Shown here one piece after another: positions 21,540-32,105 of a stretch of 64,000 nt of DNA (position 1 is its first letter; each line of letters starts with the position of its first letter). The notes under the pieces are model-generated. The model did not search any database, had not been told where the DNA came from, and was given only the letters and a program-made list of their open reading frames with translations. The stretch covers positions 57,703,069-57,767,068 of the forward strand of contig NC_080042.1 of assembly GCF_012489685.1 (NCBI RefSeq), in the 5' to 3' direction. A program made the position numbers and the translations under genes. This DNA is from Lotus japonicus (Eukaryota > Streptophyta > Magnoliopsida > Fabales > Fabaceae).

Positions 21540-21634
21540 CACCCCATCCTCGTTCTGAATCCTCTCTATTATGTTTCTATTCCTCCTCTGAACAGTAGTA
21601 GCATGAAAAAACTTCGTGTTTTTGTCCCCAAATT
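21540..21634 (-). pseudogene. LINE 1 ORF2, segment before the RT (5' end of the inserted copy)
   Basis: On the minus strand this reads GDKNTKFFHATTVQRRNRN and onward, the conserved block before the RT of plant L1 elements. It connects across the GCCCA duplication to the RT frame at 12733. It stops at 21634 against the TSD copy, so the LINE was truncated here when it inserted. Confidence 0.85.
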
Positions 21635-21647
21635 GTTGCCCCTGCAG
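21635..21647. repeat. Target-site duplication of LINE 1, right copy
   Basis: GTTGCCCCTGCAG, matching 2790-2802 with one mismatch. Confidence 0.8.
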
Positions 21648-21980
21648 TTTGAGAGTTGGCTTGGTGTTAGATTCTTTGGATTTTGTTTTTGATCTTAGGC
21701 TTTTTTGCTAGTTTTGACCTTGATGTTTTCTGCTTTAGTTGTTTGTCCGGACTCTCTGTGGTTACCTTTTTCTCTCCCGCTTTGGGTTTTTTTGCTGGTT
21801 GGGCTGGTATTTTTTTTTGAATTGTCCTTAGGCTTGCTGGCTTGATCCCTTTTTTTTAGAAATGTCGTATCTCTTGCCGGCAATCACTTTCTATTATTAA
21901 TAAAAAATAGCACATCAGAGTTCCGAAGAGCTATCATGCCATCCCTCAACTTGAAAATAAGATAAAAGTTATGTATAGTA
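21648..21980. other. Flank to the right of LINE 1
   Basis: T-rich plus strand with a Lys/Ser-rich minus-strand frame (21883-21695) that I do not recognise. AATAAAAAATAG near 21899 could be the 3' end of an older retroelement. No domain is visible. Confidence 0.3.
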
Positions 21981-22105
21981 AAATTAGCTAATTAGCTTTT
22001 TTTTTTGAATTGCTCTCGCAATTTTGAGACCCGAGACCTTTGCTTAAACTAGAATAACTTTGAGCTAGTTGACGTATGTATTTGATGGTAAATTAGCTAT
22101 TAGCT
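21981..22105 (-). mobile_element. SINE-like insertion with flanking repeat
   Basis: AAATTAGCTAATTAGCT (21981-21997) and AAATTAGCTATTAGCT (22090-22105) flank a 92-bp insert whose minus strand ends in a poly(A) tail. Inside, the minus strand reads ACTAGCTCAAAG and GGTCTCGGGTCTCAAAAT, similar to tRNA-type A and B boxes. A tRNA-derived SINE, perhaps truncated, is the best guess. Confidence 0.5.
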
Positions 22106-22194
22106 AGTTAGTTATATTAAAAATGTTTAGTAATAATAGTGGTTGAATCTGTTGAAAATTGTAAAATATTTTTCGAAAGCATAGTCTTTAAATT

Positions 22195-22990
22195 TATCAT
22201 TACTTTTTTTCTTTGGAAAACTAACAAAAGACAAAACATTAAAGAACCTACAAGGAGTCCTTCAACAGGATTATTTCCAACTCCACATCAGGCCTATAAA
22301 CCACCCTAATGGTTGATGGGGGGCTACGAGCTCATTTCCTAGCAAGTTAATCCGCCACACCATTTCTACCTCGAGGAATCCAAGCTACGCTCGCCCTCCA
22401 ACTTCGGGACAACAGTTTTAAAATTTGCCACAACACTAGAGCCTCCACATGAAGGTTCACCTCCTCTGCATGCTCAAGCACATCAACAAGGTTCTTGCAA
22501 TCCGTATCACAAATGACTTGACAGTGACCCTAGTTTCAAGCAAGGTCAAGGTCATCCCTCAATGCTATCGTTTCTGCTAAGAATGACGACACACCAATCT
22601 CAAAGCTAAAAAAAGCCCACCAACCACCGACCACGCTGATCTGAAGAACACCACCACCTCCATGCTTTTCTCATCCTCACGAAAACTTCCATCCGTGTTA
22701 AGTTTGACAAATCCTAGTGACGGAGCTCGTCACCCATCCCCAAGGAATGTACCAACCTCGTCAATCACTCCCTGGAAAAACCACACAAATTCGCCATGAT
22801 CATGCTTGACTCGGTGAACGGTCATCTGCACGGTCACGGATACACCTCGAATATTCGGTTGTTCCTCCAACAGCAGACCATATCTACTCCAAGTCTGTCT
22901 TGCTATCCACTTCCTTAAGCCTCCCTATCGAAAACTATTCCACCGCAGAGCACCCAAACTAGCCCAGATCTCCATCGAATGAAGGCAATC
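22195..22990 (-). pseudogene. LINE RNase H (RVT_3) relic
   Basis: Minus-strand fragments in several frames read KLNTDGSFREDEK (near 22690), CDTDCKNLVDVLEHAEEV (near 22480) and ASVAWIPRGRNGVAD followed by a stop (near 22360). This is the order of a plant LINE RNase H domain. Many stops and shifts mark an old, dead copy. Confidence 0.7.
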
Positions 22991-23224
22991 CCGCAGGCAA
23001 TGAATCTCATCTTTATTCATTATACATCAATATTTGTATGATATTAATTTTAAAATAATTATCATTTTGAATATTTTAATTTATTTCAAAATTTATCATC
23101 TTAGGAGTTTTGATATTAAAACTTTTATTAAATTAAATGATAATATAAATGAAGTTATATTTAAATTTAATTAAATAAACTTCTATTTCTCTAAATTTAA
23201 TCAAACGTTTAGTTTTAATTTAAT

Positions 23225-23430
23225 CAAACGTGTAGAAAGGGTGAGTCGGGAGTGTAATGTGCCAGCGGACCTGCTTGCAAAATTGGGAGCACGTTCTCCC
23301 GGTGTCAACTTCAGCTTCTTGGACAAACCTCTCTGGGAAGTAGAGACCCTTGTTTTGAGGGACCTTATGTTTACTTGTTAGCTTTGTTATTTTGTCACTT
23401 TTTCCATGTAACAATTTTTTTTTATCTCAA
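23225..23430 (+). pseudogene. LINE RNase H C-terminal relic
   Basis: The plus strand reads VERVSRECNVPADLLAKLG and continues through FLDKPLWEVETLVLRDL to a stop. This is the C-terminal end of the same RNase H family on the opposite strand from the previous relic. A poly(T)/AT tail follows. Confidence 0.65.
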
Positions 23431-24487
23431 TAATAATTATTACAAGATAAAAGAGTGAAAATGGATGATAAATGATCTTTATTAAGATAATAAGGAGATA
23501 ATTTGTATAGTCTATATAGGGTGCTATAATAAATACTCATATGTACCAAGTTTTTTGTTTAAAAAAATATTCTTACTATCTACAAACAATTTTCAATAGT
23601 AGAGTCTTGATGTTTGTTCTCATACCATTGGTCGCTCGGAATATGCTCTTGCTTGCATTATACCAAAACTATTTTAATCTTGCAGATGTATATACGAAAA
23701 CATAAAATTCAAAATTTTTGAGTTAATTTCTAAATCATTCCTTTAAAACTATTTGATATCAATTTATTTTTGTCATATTTGATATCATTTTGAACGTAAG
23801 ATATTACATTTTTATTTTGTAATATAAAAAATAACCAAATCATTTAGAAAAATACTGTATCAGCATATATCTTAATGGTAGAAAAATAAATTTGACTTTT
23901 ATTAATTATTCTAATGTCATTAAAAACCATTAAATGTCAAATTAATACTGTAATTATTTTTAAAAAAAAAATCACAATTGACTTTTGCTAATTATTCTAA
24001 TGTCATTAATGAATATTAAATGAAATATTAATAAATTAATTATTTTATGGAATTATTTAATATTTATATTACTAAAAAATCAGAAAATATAAATATGACA
24101 ACATCTACCTAGTAATTATAGTTTGAGAGATAAAATATATGAAGAAAAACATAAAATGAGGGGTGACACTTTGTTGGAGTTGCCACTTTTTAATTTCAAA
24201 AATAGTATATACTATATGATATAATAGAAAGTATATGATTTAATTCAAGTACTGCCAATCCATTGACTCGCAAGTCCAACTAACCTCCAAGATTTGCTAG
24301 AAAAAATGTATCAAGGGTATTCAAGTTACATATTGCAGAGTCAATATAACATAAAAAGAAATACTGTAACACTCACACTTTTTTCCTAGCACTCATTTAT
24401 TTTTTTAAATTTATATGGGATCAATTAAGTAATATAGGTGTGATTTTCAATTTGGTGACACCTAAATGAATTTTAATAAGAATAATA
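23431..24487. other. AT-rich intergenic sequence
   Basis: No coding sequence is supported. Near 24365-24420 the words CACTTTTTTCCTAGCACTC resemble one end of the MITE that follows at 24488, so a second, half-lost copy may be present. Confidence 0.45.
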
Positions 24488-24643
24488 CTAGCAACACTCT
24501 TTTTTTAACATTCTCTTATTGATCGATTGAAATTTATGTGATATCCACTAAAATATAGGTTTCACTTCCAATTTAATGAGATAGTGAGATACACATGAAT
24601 TTCAATCAATCAATAATAAGAGTGTTGGAAAAAGAGTGCTAAG
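24488..24643. mobile_element. MITE with about 50-bp imperfect terminal inverted repeats
   Basis: The left end (CTAGCAACACTC through GATTGAAATTTATGTG) and the right end (CACATGAATTTCAATC through AGAGTGCTAAG) are imperfect inverted repeats over about 50 bp, leaving only about 55 bp between them. No coding capacity. The superfamily is not certain. Confidence 0.6.
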
Positions 24644-24736
24644 TGTTGTGTTGATAGCACTCCTTTAACATAAAATAGTTTATTTTTACCTTAATCATCA
24701 GATTCCCCTAAAGATTTAGCCATCTATTTAATTTTT

Positions 24737-24781
24737 AAGTTAGATTTAGTTTAAGTTCAAAAAAAAAGTTAGATTTAGTTT
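24737..24781 (+). repeat. Tail-only retro-insertion
   Basis: AAGTTAGATTTAGTTT occurs twice (24737-24752, 24766-24781) around only 13 bp, AAGTTCAAAAAAA. The direct repeats have the size of LINE target duplications and the insert is nearly all poly(A). Confidence 0.6.
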
Positions 24782-25877
24782 TAAAAAATGTTTGAAATTT
24801 AGGCCGGCTAAAGGTTCTTTTCATTTTTATTTGATACAACATATACTTAAGTATCCATACTTTTGCATCAAATCCCATACCAAAATTCCAACCTCTTGCT
24901 CATTTAGCGAGAATTTACCTTGTTCGTTATGAGTATTTTTTACAGGACCCTGAGCTCGACAGTTATCTCTATGTTTTAGTAATTGTCTTTTAGTCCCTGC
25001 GTCAATGGTTTTCAAATTTGCAAAATTATGAAATAGTCCATTCTTTGTAATTTTATAGGATTCGGACAATATGGTACATAAGCAGGGAGTATGTACTATG
25101 CAGTGTTTTTGGGTAGTTTTCTACACATCAATTCTGGAAATCTAAAAAGTAGGAGCAAAACCGTGTTCCTATAGCACACATCAATTGTATCCCCAGCTTT
25201 GCTGCATTAAGCTTGCACCTTGGTATTGGAACTACCTCTTCCTCTGTCAAAGGAGTGCTTACTTTCTTCTGCATTGATCACAATTTGGGACTCTTCCACT
25301 AGTTCAAGGTCATTCTGCCTATCATGTTGGATCACCATAGAAACACTCAAATTAAATCAGCAGGCAGGGGTGAATAGCAATTAAGAATGTGTTGGCGCTT
25401 TAAATTCTCAAAATGGAAATTTAAAGATCAATTATTTTTTTACTACTAATTTGAATTTTTTTTTGATAAGCTACTACTAATTTGATGACCCCTGTAACGT
25501 TTGGGAGAATTAAATTTATGGGTTCACTATAAAGTATAAACTGTAGTTTCATGTTGAATCAAACCTCCTCTAACTGAATGATGAAGATAATATTGAAGTA
25601 CTAAAACTAGCAACAATTAGGCTTCTGTAAAATGTACAGTCACAGCAATATCTTTATCTAACTCAAAGCAGCATTCACAATTCCATTTCAATGTAAATAT
25701 TTGACAAATATAAGCAGAGACTACACAAAATTTCATGTTACTAACAATAATAATGGACAGTGACCTATACATCAAATTAAGGTGGCCATCAGTTCCATCA
25801 GAGCCTACACGCCCATTTGCAAAAGGCCGCCCCCATATTGAGTCACAAAAGTATCATGAAATATTTCAAGCAAATAA
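24782..25877. other. Intergenic sequence downstream of the HARBI1-like gene
   Basis: AT-rich, without a supported gene. A 17-bp tail-only insertion lies at 25441-25485. The part next to 25878 should contain the 3' UTR of the minus-strand gene. Confidence 0.45.
25441..25485 (-). repeat. Tail-only retro-insertion
   Basis: TACTACTAATTTGA (14 bp) flanks a 17-bp insert consisting of a T run plus GATAAGC. On the minus strand this is GCTTATC followed by poly(A). Confidence 0.6.
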
Positions 25878-27983
25878 TCACCACTCATCCCATTTATTTA
25901 AGAAGTCATCCCACATAGCTGAAGCAATTGAATCCCGTAACGAGAATGCAAGTTGTTCTTGCATTGAAGAAAGCAACTGAACATCAGGAAGTTCATCAAG
26001 AACTGTAAGTTCGTCCACTGGTGTCCCCCCAAGGCTATTGAATAACCAGTCATTTCTATCTTCACGGCGAATAATATTATGCAAAACACATGCAGCTATG
26101 ACTATGTCGCGCTGAATCTGAAAGGAATATTGAGGAGCAGGTATAAGGATGGGGAATCTAGCTTTCAACACAGTAAATGACCTCAGGATAGCACCCCTCA
26201 GAAAATAATGCCTGTGATTAAACAGCTCCTTTGCATTTCTGGGGAATTGATTAGCACCTCTATACTCATGACGCTGGTACCGAACACCTTGAAAAGGAGT
26301 AATAAAACCTTCGGTATTGAAGTATCCCATGTCAACAAGGTAATACTTTCCTATAAAATAAATCCAAAGGGAATAAGTTATCAGTTATCACTAATGTAAT
26401 GTGCAACATGGGCAGATAGTAAACCCAAAACTACAGATATACTACTACCAAGTAACAAACCTTGAGGTATTTGGGGGAAATTCTGATCTGGGTCATCAAG
26501 GACTGCCCTTAACACACGTGATTCACTGACTGAGCCTTCCCAACCAGGATAAACAAATATAAACTGCAGGTCAAATGTGCAAGCTGCCAGCACATTTTGA
26601 GCTAGGATACCTTTCTTATTGCGAAATCGAGAGTGATCTTTGGCGGGAACATGTGCAGGAATTTGCATACCATCAATTACTCCTATACAATCCTGAAAGT
26701 ATAGAGGGGGGAGAGGAACTGTCAATAAACTAGCACACACAAGTAGTAAAACACAGGAGACATTTCAACGGAATAGAAAATGGCAAGGGAGAAAGAGCTC
26801 AAAGTTGGAACCTTGAAATATGGGTAATATCTAGCGCTGTTGAGAATTTCTGGAGGTGTTGTGGGCTGAGGAGGTTGTAAAACTTCACGTGACAGTGATT
26901 TAACAGCCTTCAGTACATTATTAAAATGTCGGCTAATGGTTTCACCGGAGTGCTGAAACCGCTCCTGAATCACTCTATTACGTTCGTTATGGCCAATGAT
27001 GTTTAAAAATATTGCTAACTGCTCCTCTATCATTACCCCAGGAGTATCACGTAACAGGGTTCTTTGACGGAGAATGTCACACAACTTGTGAAATACATGC
27101 TTGTCCATACGCAACATTTCCCGAAAAAAGTCATCATGCCCATTCAGCACTTCTGCCATAAATTCACATTTCCTGCGGGAAGGCTGTTTAGTTAGACAGC
27201 TATAGTAATAGTATCCAGCAGCAGCGGCAACTAGTTCCATCTCATCCAATTCTAAGTCAATGTCATCCAAGCTGATTGGTGTATCTGTAAAGATAAACTT
27301 CAAAGATACGAAAAGTGCAAGAGAATACATATTTCTAATATATCTAGTCAATAGATCAAGAAAGCATTCCAATCATGCATAAAACAAGTAAAAAATTAGT
27401 TCGAAAACAAAGTACTGTGTTTGCACTCAACTCGAAAAGGATGAACTCGGAGTAACATCAGCATTAAGCACAAGATCAAATTAATAATAGTGACTTATAT
27501 GTTCCCTTGCATCTTACAGTCTACATAACTGTACAAAAGTAAGGATCCACTTTCACAAAAAACAGGACAGTTTTCTCAAACAATTCAACTAGAGGAAACA
27601 CCACATTTGCCCTGCAACCATGGCAATCTTTTTTCACCCTTAATAGAGATGAAAACCTCACGGGCATTGGGGTGATCCTCAAACAAATCCAAAGCAAGAA
27701 AGTAAATCTGTTCATCAACACCTTGCATCTCATCCAACACTTTGATGCACTTGTTTATGGAGAATCTGTCCTCATTCTTCACAATCGCGCTAGCCCTCAT
27801 CTTCGAAGCAGCCGCAATCTCCATCATAGCATCCACTATAGCACTGCCAGTAGCTTTCCTTCCTCGCTTCCGGCCACCATTAGAACCCGACGGCACACCC
27901 GCCTGACGCTTGTGTCCATCCAACAACATGTTCACATCATCTCCAGAGTCCGTAGAAGCATCATCATCATCCACATAAGCCAT
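25878..27983 (-). CDS. HARBI1-like (PIF/Harbinger-derived) gene, probably domesticated and nuclease-dead
   Basis: Exons with GT-AG borders are 27284-26812, 26692-26461 and 26350-25878 (stop), giving [14 protein letters not shown] through LNKWDEW. An upstream exon (27983-27602) ending in a GT donor joins in phase and would give a 519-residue product with an ORF1-type N-terminal part; translation could instead start at the Met in [11 protein letters not shown]. The transposase core is recognisable: [68 protein letters not shown] and LKARFPIL. The first catalytic Asp is present (VIDG). The second is Glu (SVSESRV where SV-D-SRV is usual). The third position, usually IER-F, reads ILRSF. Cleavage activity is therefore unlikely. 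No terminal inverted repeats were found near the gene. Host relatives such as ALP1 act in chromatin regulation; a similar role here is inference. Confidence 0.8.
27585..27983 (-). CDS. Harbinger ORF1-type C-terminal domain exon (no MYB domain)
   Basis: This is the alternative reading of the upstream exon. From ATG 27983 the frame stops at 27585, giving 132 residues. It has an acidic start ([13 protein letters not shown]), a basic KRGRK patch and the block [40 protein letters not shown], which resembles the C-terminal part of the MYB/SANT protein partner of PIF/Harbinger transposases. The MYB/SANT DNA-binding part is absent. Splicing from 27602 into 27284 would fuse it to the transposase exons; reading through gives this short protein. 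Both may be made. Confidence 0.6.
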   Translation of the reverse strand: MAYVDDDDASTDSGDDVNMLLDGHKRQAGVPSGSNGGRKRGRKATGSAIVDAMMEIAAASKMRASAIVKNEDRFSINKCIKVLDEMQGVDEQIYFLALDLFEDHPNAREVFISIKGEKRLPWLQGKCGVSSS

Positions 27984-27988
27984 TGCCA

Positions 27989-28320
27989 CTGCAAATCAAT
28001 TTCATGCTACTCAGGTTTAAAATTCTCAATGCCAAACACAGCATAACATACAATACGCAGAAATTTAACACCCCAGAATCCCAAAAAAAATAATAAATAG
28101 AAAATTAATAATACACTATTAAAAAAATGAGCCACAGTGTGAAAAGCGAATAATCAAAATTGTTATACATGGAAATGGCAAGAAATTCTGAGAAAGGAAC
28201 AAGGAAGAGAAACATCGTACCGTGTCGCACAATGTCGTGAAACCCTAACCTCGTCAGTCAATAGAGGGAAGAAGTGAGAACGCGCGTCGTTGCACTTGTC
28301 AGCGTATTTATTTACTACTT
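27989..28320 (-). promoter_or_regulatory. Promoter, 5' UTR exon and first intron of the HARBI1-like gene
   Basis: On the minus strand a 5' UTR exon ends at 28221 (GACACG|GTACGA). The 232-bp intron 28220-27989 ends ATTTGCAG just before the coding exon. AGGTTAGGGTTTCACGAC and other CT-rich leader words look like a plant 5' UTR. TAAATAAATA near 28305-28315 could be the TATA box; it overlaps a tail-only insertion. Confidence 0.5.
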
Positions 28321-28355
28321 TTTTTTTTTTGAAATTATTATATTTATTTACTACT
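28305..28355 (-). repeat. Tail-only retro-insertion at the promoter of the HARBI1-like gene
   Basis: TATTTATTTACTACT (15 bp) at 28305-28319 and 28341-28355 flanks a 21-bp insert: a T run and GAAATTATTA. On the minus strand this reads TAATAATTTC plus poly(A). The target repeat contains the presumed TATA-like sequence, so the insertion duplicated it. Confidence 0.6.
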
Positions 28356-28739
28356 GGACACTGGTGCATTATTTTTTTTTAAATCGAAATATTTTTTGAT
28401 ATGTTGGAAAAGATAAATTACGTCATCAAACAATTCATTTATACACCTTCCCCTCCAACTCATGTGTCTTATAATTCTTACAACTTTAGCTATTATTTGG
28501 GATTTTAAAACAAATCATAATTTGTCAAAAAAGTAAAGTATATAAATATGGAATAATTATTCTTTCACACCTAAAAAATTATGGGAAAGAGGTGGAGATG
28601 AGAGAGATATGAAGAAAAGAAAACGTAGGAGAGAGAAAGTATAAGATGTTAAGAGAAGAGAGATAGACATAAAAATAAGTGGAAATGAAGTGGAGAAAAA
28701 ATGAGGTATAAATATAATCATTATTGTTAAATATGAGAT
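28356..28739. other. AT-rich intergenic sequence
   Basis: No gene is supported. The stretch 28580-28700 is purine-rich (GAGAGAGAAAGT type words) and without other recognisable structure. Confidence 0.4.
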
Positions 28740-28979
28740 GTATCATATGAGAATGATGTTTTTATGTGAGAACGTGAGAATAAACCATGACCGTTAGATT
28801 TAATCATTGACGATTAAGATTAAAACAATTTAATGGTCACATGACAACTTAAAAATGTCATGTGACTTTTTTAAAAAGTGACATGACTTCATGTTTTAAT
28901 CTTGATCATTCATGATTAAATCTAGCAGTCGTGATTTATTCTTACATTCTCATATAAAAATATATCTCTCATATGATAC
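28740..28979. mobile_element. Foldback MITE, copy 1
   Basis: The ends GTATCATATGAGA (28740-28752) and TCTCATATGATAC (28967-28979) are perfect inverted repeats. The inverted similarity continues about 100 bp inward (for example AACCATGACCGTTAGATTTA against TAAATCTAGCAGTCGTGATT), so almost the whole 240 bp can fold into a hairpin. Confidence 0.75.
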
Positions 28980-28994
28980 GTTCTCATATAATGC

Positions 28995-29211
28995 AGATTA
29001 TGAGAAAGATGATTTTATGTGAGAAAGTGAAAATAAATCACAATCATTAGATCTAATCACTAATCATGAATAGTTCAAATTAAAACAAATTAATAGTCAT
29101 GTGATCACTTAAAAAAATCACATTACTTCATGTTATAATCTAGTTTATTCATGATTAGAACTAACAGTTGTGATTTATTCTGACTTAAAATCACATTTCT
29201 CATAAGATACA
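28995..29211. mobile_element. Foldback MITE, copy 2
   Basis: About 217 bp, related to copy 1, starting ATTATGAGAAA and ending TTTCTCATAAGATAC; again almost entirely an inverted repeat. The two copies are 15 bp apart in tandem. The sequences differ clearly, so this is not a recent duplication. Confidence 0.65.
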
Positions 29212-29234
29212 TCGTTTATATATATATATATGTT

Positions 29235-30803
29235 GTTGTTGAGATATATTGTCGTTGCTATTTTTTTATGCTCTAAGGATGTGACACTCAGTCTCATTTC
29301 AATTATGCTCATTTAGTTCCAACGACTCTTTTCTTCACGTTTGTACTTAATAGACGATGAGCTTGTCTTGATTAAATGAGAACTTCTTCAACGGATCTAT
29401 TCTGGATTATTTCCTTGTTATACGTACTTTGGTTTGATTTGACATTGACAACTTTTGGGCAAGAAGTCTTTCAAAAAATGTGAAGTGAAAAGCAGGCTAG
29501 AGAGTGTATGCAATTAATGTTTCTTAATTTCAAAGATCCTATGTTGACAAGACTCCTGATAGGATGTAATTGAGAGAGTCCATCTTACTCTTGTGCGGAA
29601 CTTCGCTTCGGCTATTTATATTATTGAATATATGCTTGTTGCGAGGGCTATTCTCTTAGGCTATTTATATCATTGGATATATGCTATATGATTGTTGTAA
29701 GAGCACTTTGATGCTTGCTATTTGATATAATGGCTTGTTGTGATGATGTTTGTACTTTCATTGTGATATTTGATTATCTATTGGCGGCCTATCGCTTGTG
29801 TAACCGGAGCGTTTTTCCGAGTGTCGGTTAGAGGAGACTCTAACCATGCTTTAGATCTATTGTGGTTGGATCAAGAGTTTTTTCTCAAAAAGAGTTATAT
29901 AGGGTGAGACTTTTATTTAAACTTTCCAACGTTTTTGAAAAAGAACAAACTCATTCATGATTTACTTATAAACTTCATATAAAATAAATAATCAAAGTGT
30001 ACACATATTTTGAAAATTAAAAGAGAGTTTATTTGCATTGTAAAACTTTTAAAGAATAAGAAGGATATTTTCAAAGGGGACTTCAATCCTTTTTAGAAAA
30101 GAGAATTTCAAAGGGGGACTTTATTTGATGACTTAGAGGGAAGAAAGACGAGACTCGACGACACGGTTACTTGGAGTGGAGTGACCTGTCGTAGTGTAAA
30201 CTTCGGTCACTTGGAGCGGAGTGCAACCGTTGGTGATGGAGCCAGATTGGTGTCCTAGTTTGACTATTTTCTTAGCAGTAAACACAAACACTGGAAATGG
30301 CGTTCTTGTTTGTTTGGCTAACCATGATTCATATCATGCATGCATACATTTTGTCATGATGGTGGAGTGGCCATGCCTGTCGTTTGAGGACGATGGAGTG
30401 GTCGTACCTTCAGATGTTGATAATGGAGCGGTTATCAACTAAGTGGCATTCACTAGTCAGAGGTCGATACTGGAGTGGGTATCGTACCGACAAAGTGTTG
30501 TCTCGCCTACCTCATATGGAAATGGCGTTTATATCCGGATCATTTGATGTGCCTGTGTGGCATTGCATTTGCACGAGCATATAGACTAACCTTAGGGTTG
30601 TCGATTGAGCTTGGTGATGAGGTGATATGTGCTATGAGTTTTGATATGCTTGAGATAAGCTAAATGTGATTTAATTGTTATGTGTGTGGGAGAGGTTTGT
30701 CATGGACAACCCTCATATTTTACGTAAGCCACGTGATCGATAGATCTGCTGAGTGAGCGTGAAACGTATAAGTATGTGATTATGTGTATATTGTGTGACC
30801 TAC

Positions 30804-30847
<44 letters not shown>

Positions 30848-31531
30848 ATATTCTGGAAGTTGACCCTCGCGCACCATTGTTTGTATTGCTTGTGTTTGGG
30901 CGGCCGGCGACTGCTAGGTGATGGACGACGAGGAGATCAAGCACCATGCTTTTGGGATAAGTCACAGTGGTGCTACCCGATGAGGAGAACTCGTGATGTG
31001 ATAAAGAACCATGCTTTTGCATCAGTTCAGTGAAGTTCGTTGTGAGTCGTTTGTCGGATTGACTATATGTCTGCTGATGCCAGAACCCTGTTGTAGATCT
31101 TATCAGAGATTGATTTTCCGACCGTCGAGGAGACTCACTCAAAGGAGAAGTAGAGTCTTGTGTAAGGCTAGAGCCTTTTGGGGTAGAGAGCTTACAGTTG
31201 TAGGTTGAAGCTTGTAGGATGATCTTATGAGTCTGTGTTCTCTATGATTCAGAGAATGAGTAGGTCCCGATTTGTGTTGTTTTATGGTCTATCCAGCGTA
31301 GAGATCACAAGAAGCTTGTCGGGCATAAGAAGTCTTTTTATATTTCTTTTGAAGACTTATTTGTATGAATACATATGGTTATAAAATTATCTATTATTGG
31401 GTAATTACTATGCATTTGCTAGAGAATGTTTTGGAAAAAAATATACTCGCATTTTTGGACTTCAAAAGTTTAGTCACCATGTTTAATTTGGGTAAAGGTT
31501 ACTAAAGTGACCCTCGAGAAATCGGGGCTTC
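29235..31531 (-). mobile_element. Tekay-like LTR (probable solo LTR), minus strand
   Basis: At its right end the minus strand starts TGTGAAGCCCCGATTTCTCG and continues with GTCACTTTAGTAACC, matching the LTR starts at 59325 and 60734. Inside, the minus strand reads GCGCGAGGGTCAACTTCCAG, again shared with the 60734 copy. The LTR interrupts a helicase frame at CAAAC. The left end was not located; the stated start is approximate. A (TA)n run lies at 30806-30842. Short frames inside are not genes. Confidence 0.6.
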
Positions 31532-32105
31532 ACAGTTTGTCCTTGGCTTTTGTTTATGGTCATCGCAAAACATATTGCAATTGGAAACTGACTTCTTCTG
31601 AATTTAATTGGAAATTTGGATTCATAAGGAACCAAGGTCATTCTTGAAATGTGCATTTTGTCATTAGCATTAGTTCTCGTGATAACAGTTGCACCAATAA
31701 CACATTCACCAAGTTCATCCACAATTAACCTGGTTCAATTGCATAAACCTGCTGCTTGGTCTATATTTCTCAAAAGCATGATTGGAGTACCAACTTTCAA
31801 TAATAGTTTGTGGTTTGACATTCCTGAACTTTTTGTGTCGTCCAAAAATTATGTGGTAAACCACTCACCTCGGATTTCAGAATCCTCATCAGCAGAGTTG
31901 GAGCTCAGATATTCATGTTCTGGTGCAGCTATCATGTTAAACATGTAAGTGTTTATCATTTCAACAGCCTCTAGTGTAGGGGTCAATATTGCTCTATCTT
32001 GAAAGAATTGTGGGTTTTTCATTTTGTGTAGAAGGTCAGGATATGTATATTCAATCAATTCCATCAATTCCATTAATGGTTCAATCATTTTGCCAACACA
32101 TTGAT
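31532..32105 (-). pseudogene. Helitron/PIF1-like helicase fragment
   Basis: Minus-strand frames read IEYTYPDLLHKMKNPQFFQD, RAILTPTLEAVEMINTYM, EYLSSNSADE, then GECVIGATVITRTNAND and RRSQFPIAICFAMTINKSQG. This is the C-terminal part of the Helitron-encoded helicase. The frame shifts between 31720 and 31850, and the text stops at the LTR border after SQGQ. The remaining C-terminus was not found on the far side of the LTR. Confidence 0.8.

Larger units (their letters stand above)
2803..21634 (-). mobile_element. LINE 1 (L1-type, 5'-truncated) carrying two nested LTR retrotransposons
   Basis: The poly(T) at its left end is the poly(A) tail of a minus-strand LINE. ORF2 pieces follow in the right order going right: RNase H and zinc-knuckle region (3145-4124), reverse transcriptase core (10736-12733), then the segment before the RT (21540-21634). 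A one-mismatch 13-bp TSD flanks the whole block. Removing the two nested elements with one TSD copy each leaves about 3.4 kb of LINE. It begins near the GDKNTKFFH motif before the RT, so ORF1 and the endonuclease were never inserted (5' truncation). Frameshifts near 11145 and 12700 show that it is dead. Confidence 0.88.

Noticed and set aside
24827..25069. 80-codon minus-strand frame as a gene
   Set aside because: No recognisable motif, no promoter or splice support, AT-rich surroundings.
31483..31722. Intact helicase end at LYPN and stop
   Set aside because: The last residues after SQGQT are translated from the start of the inserted LTR, not from the helicase.
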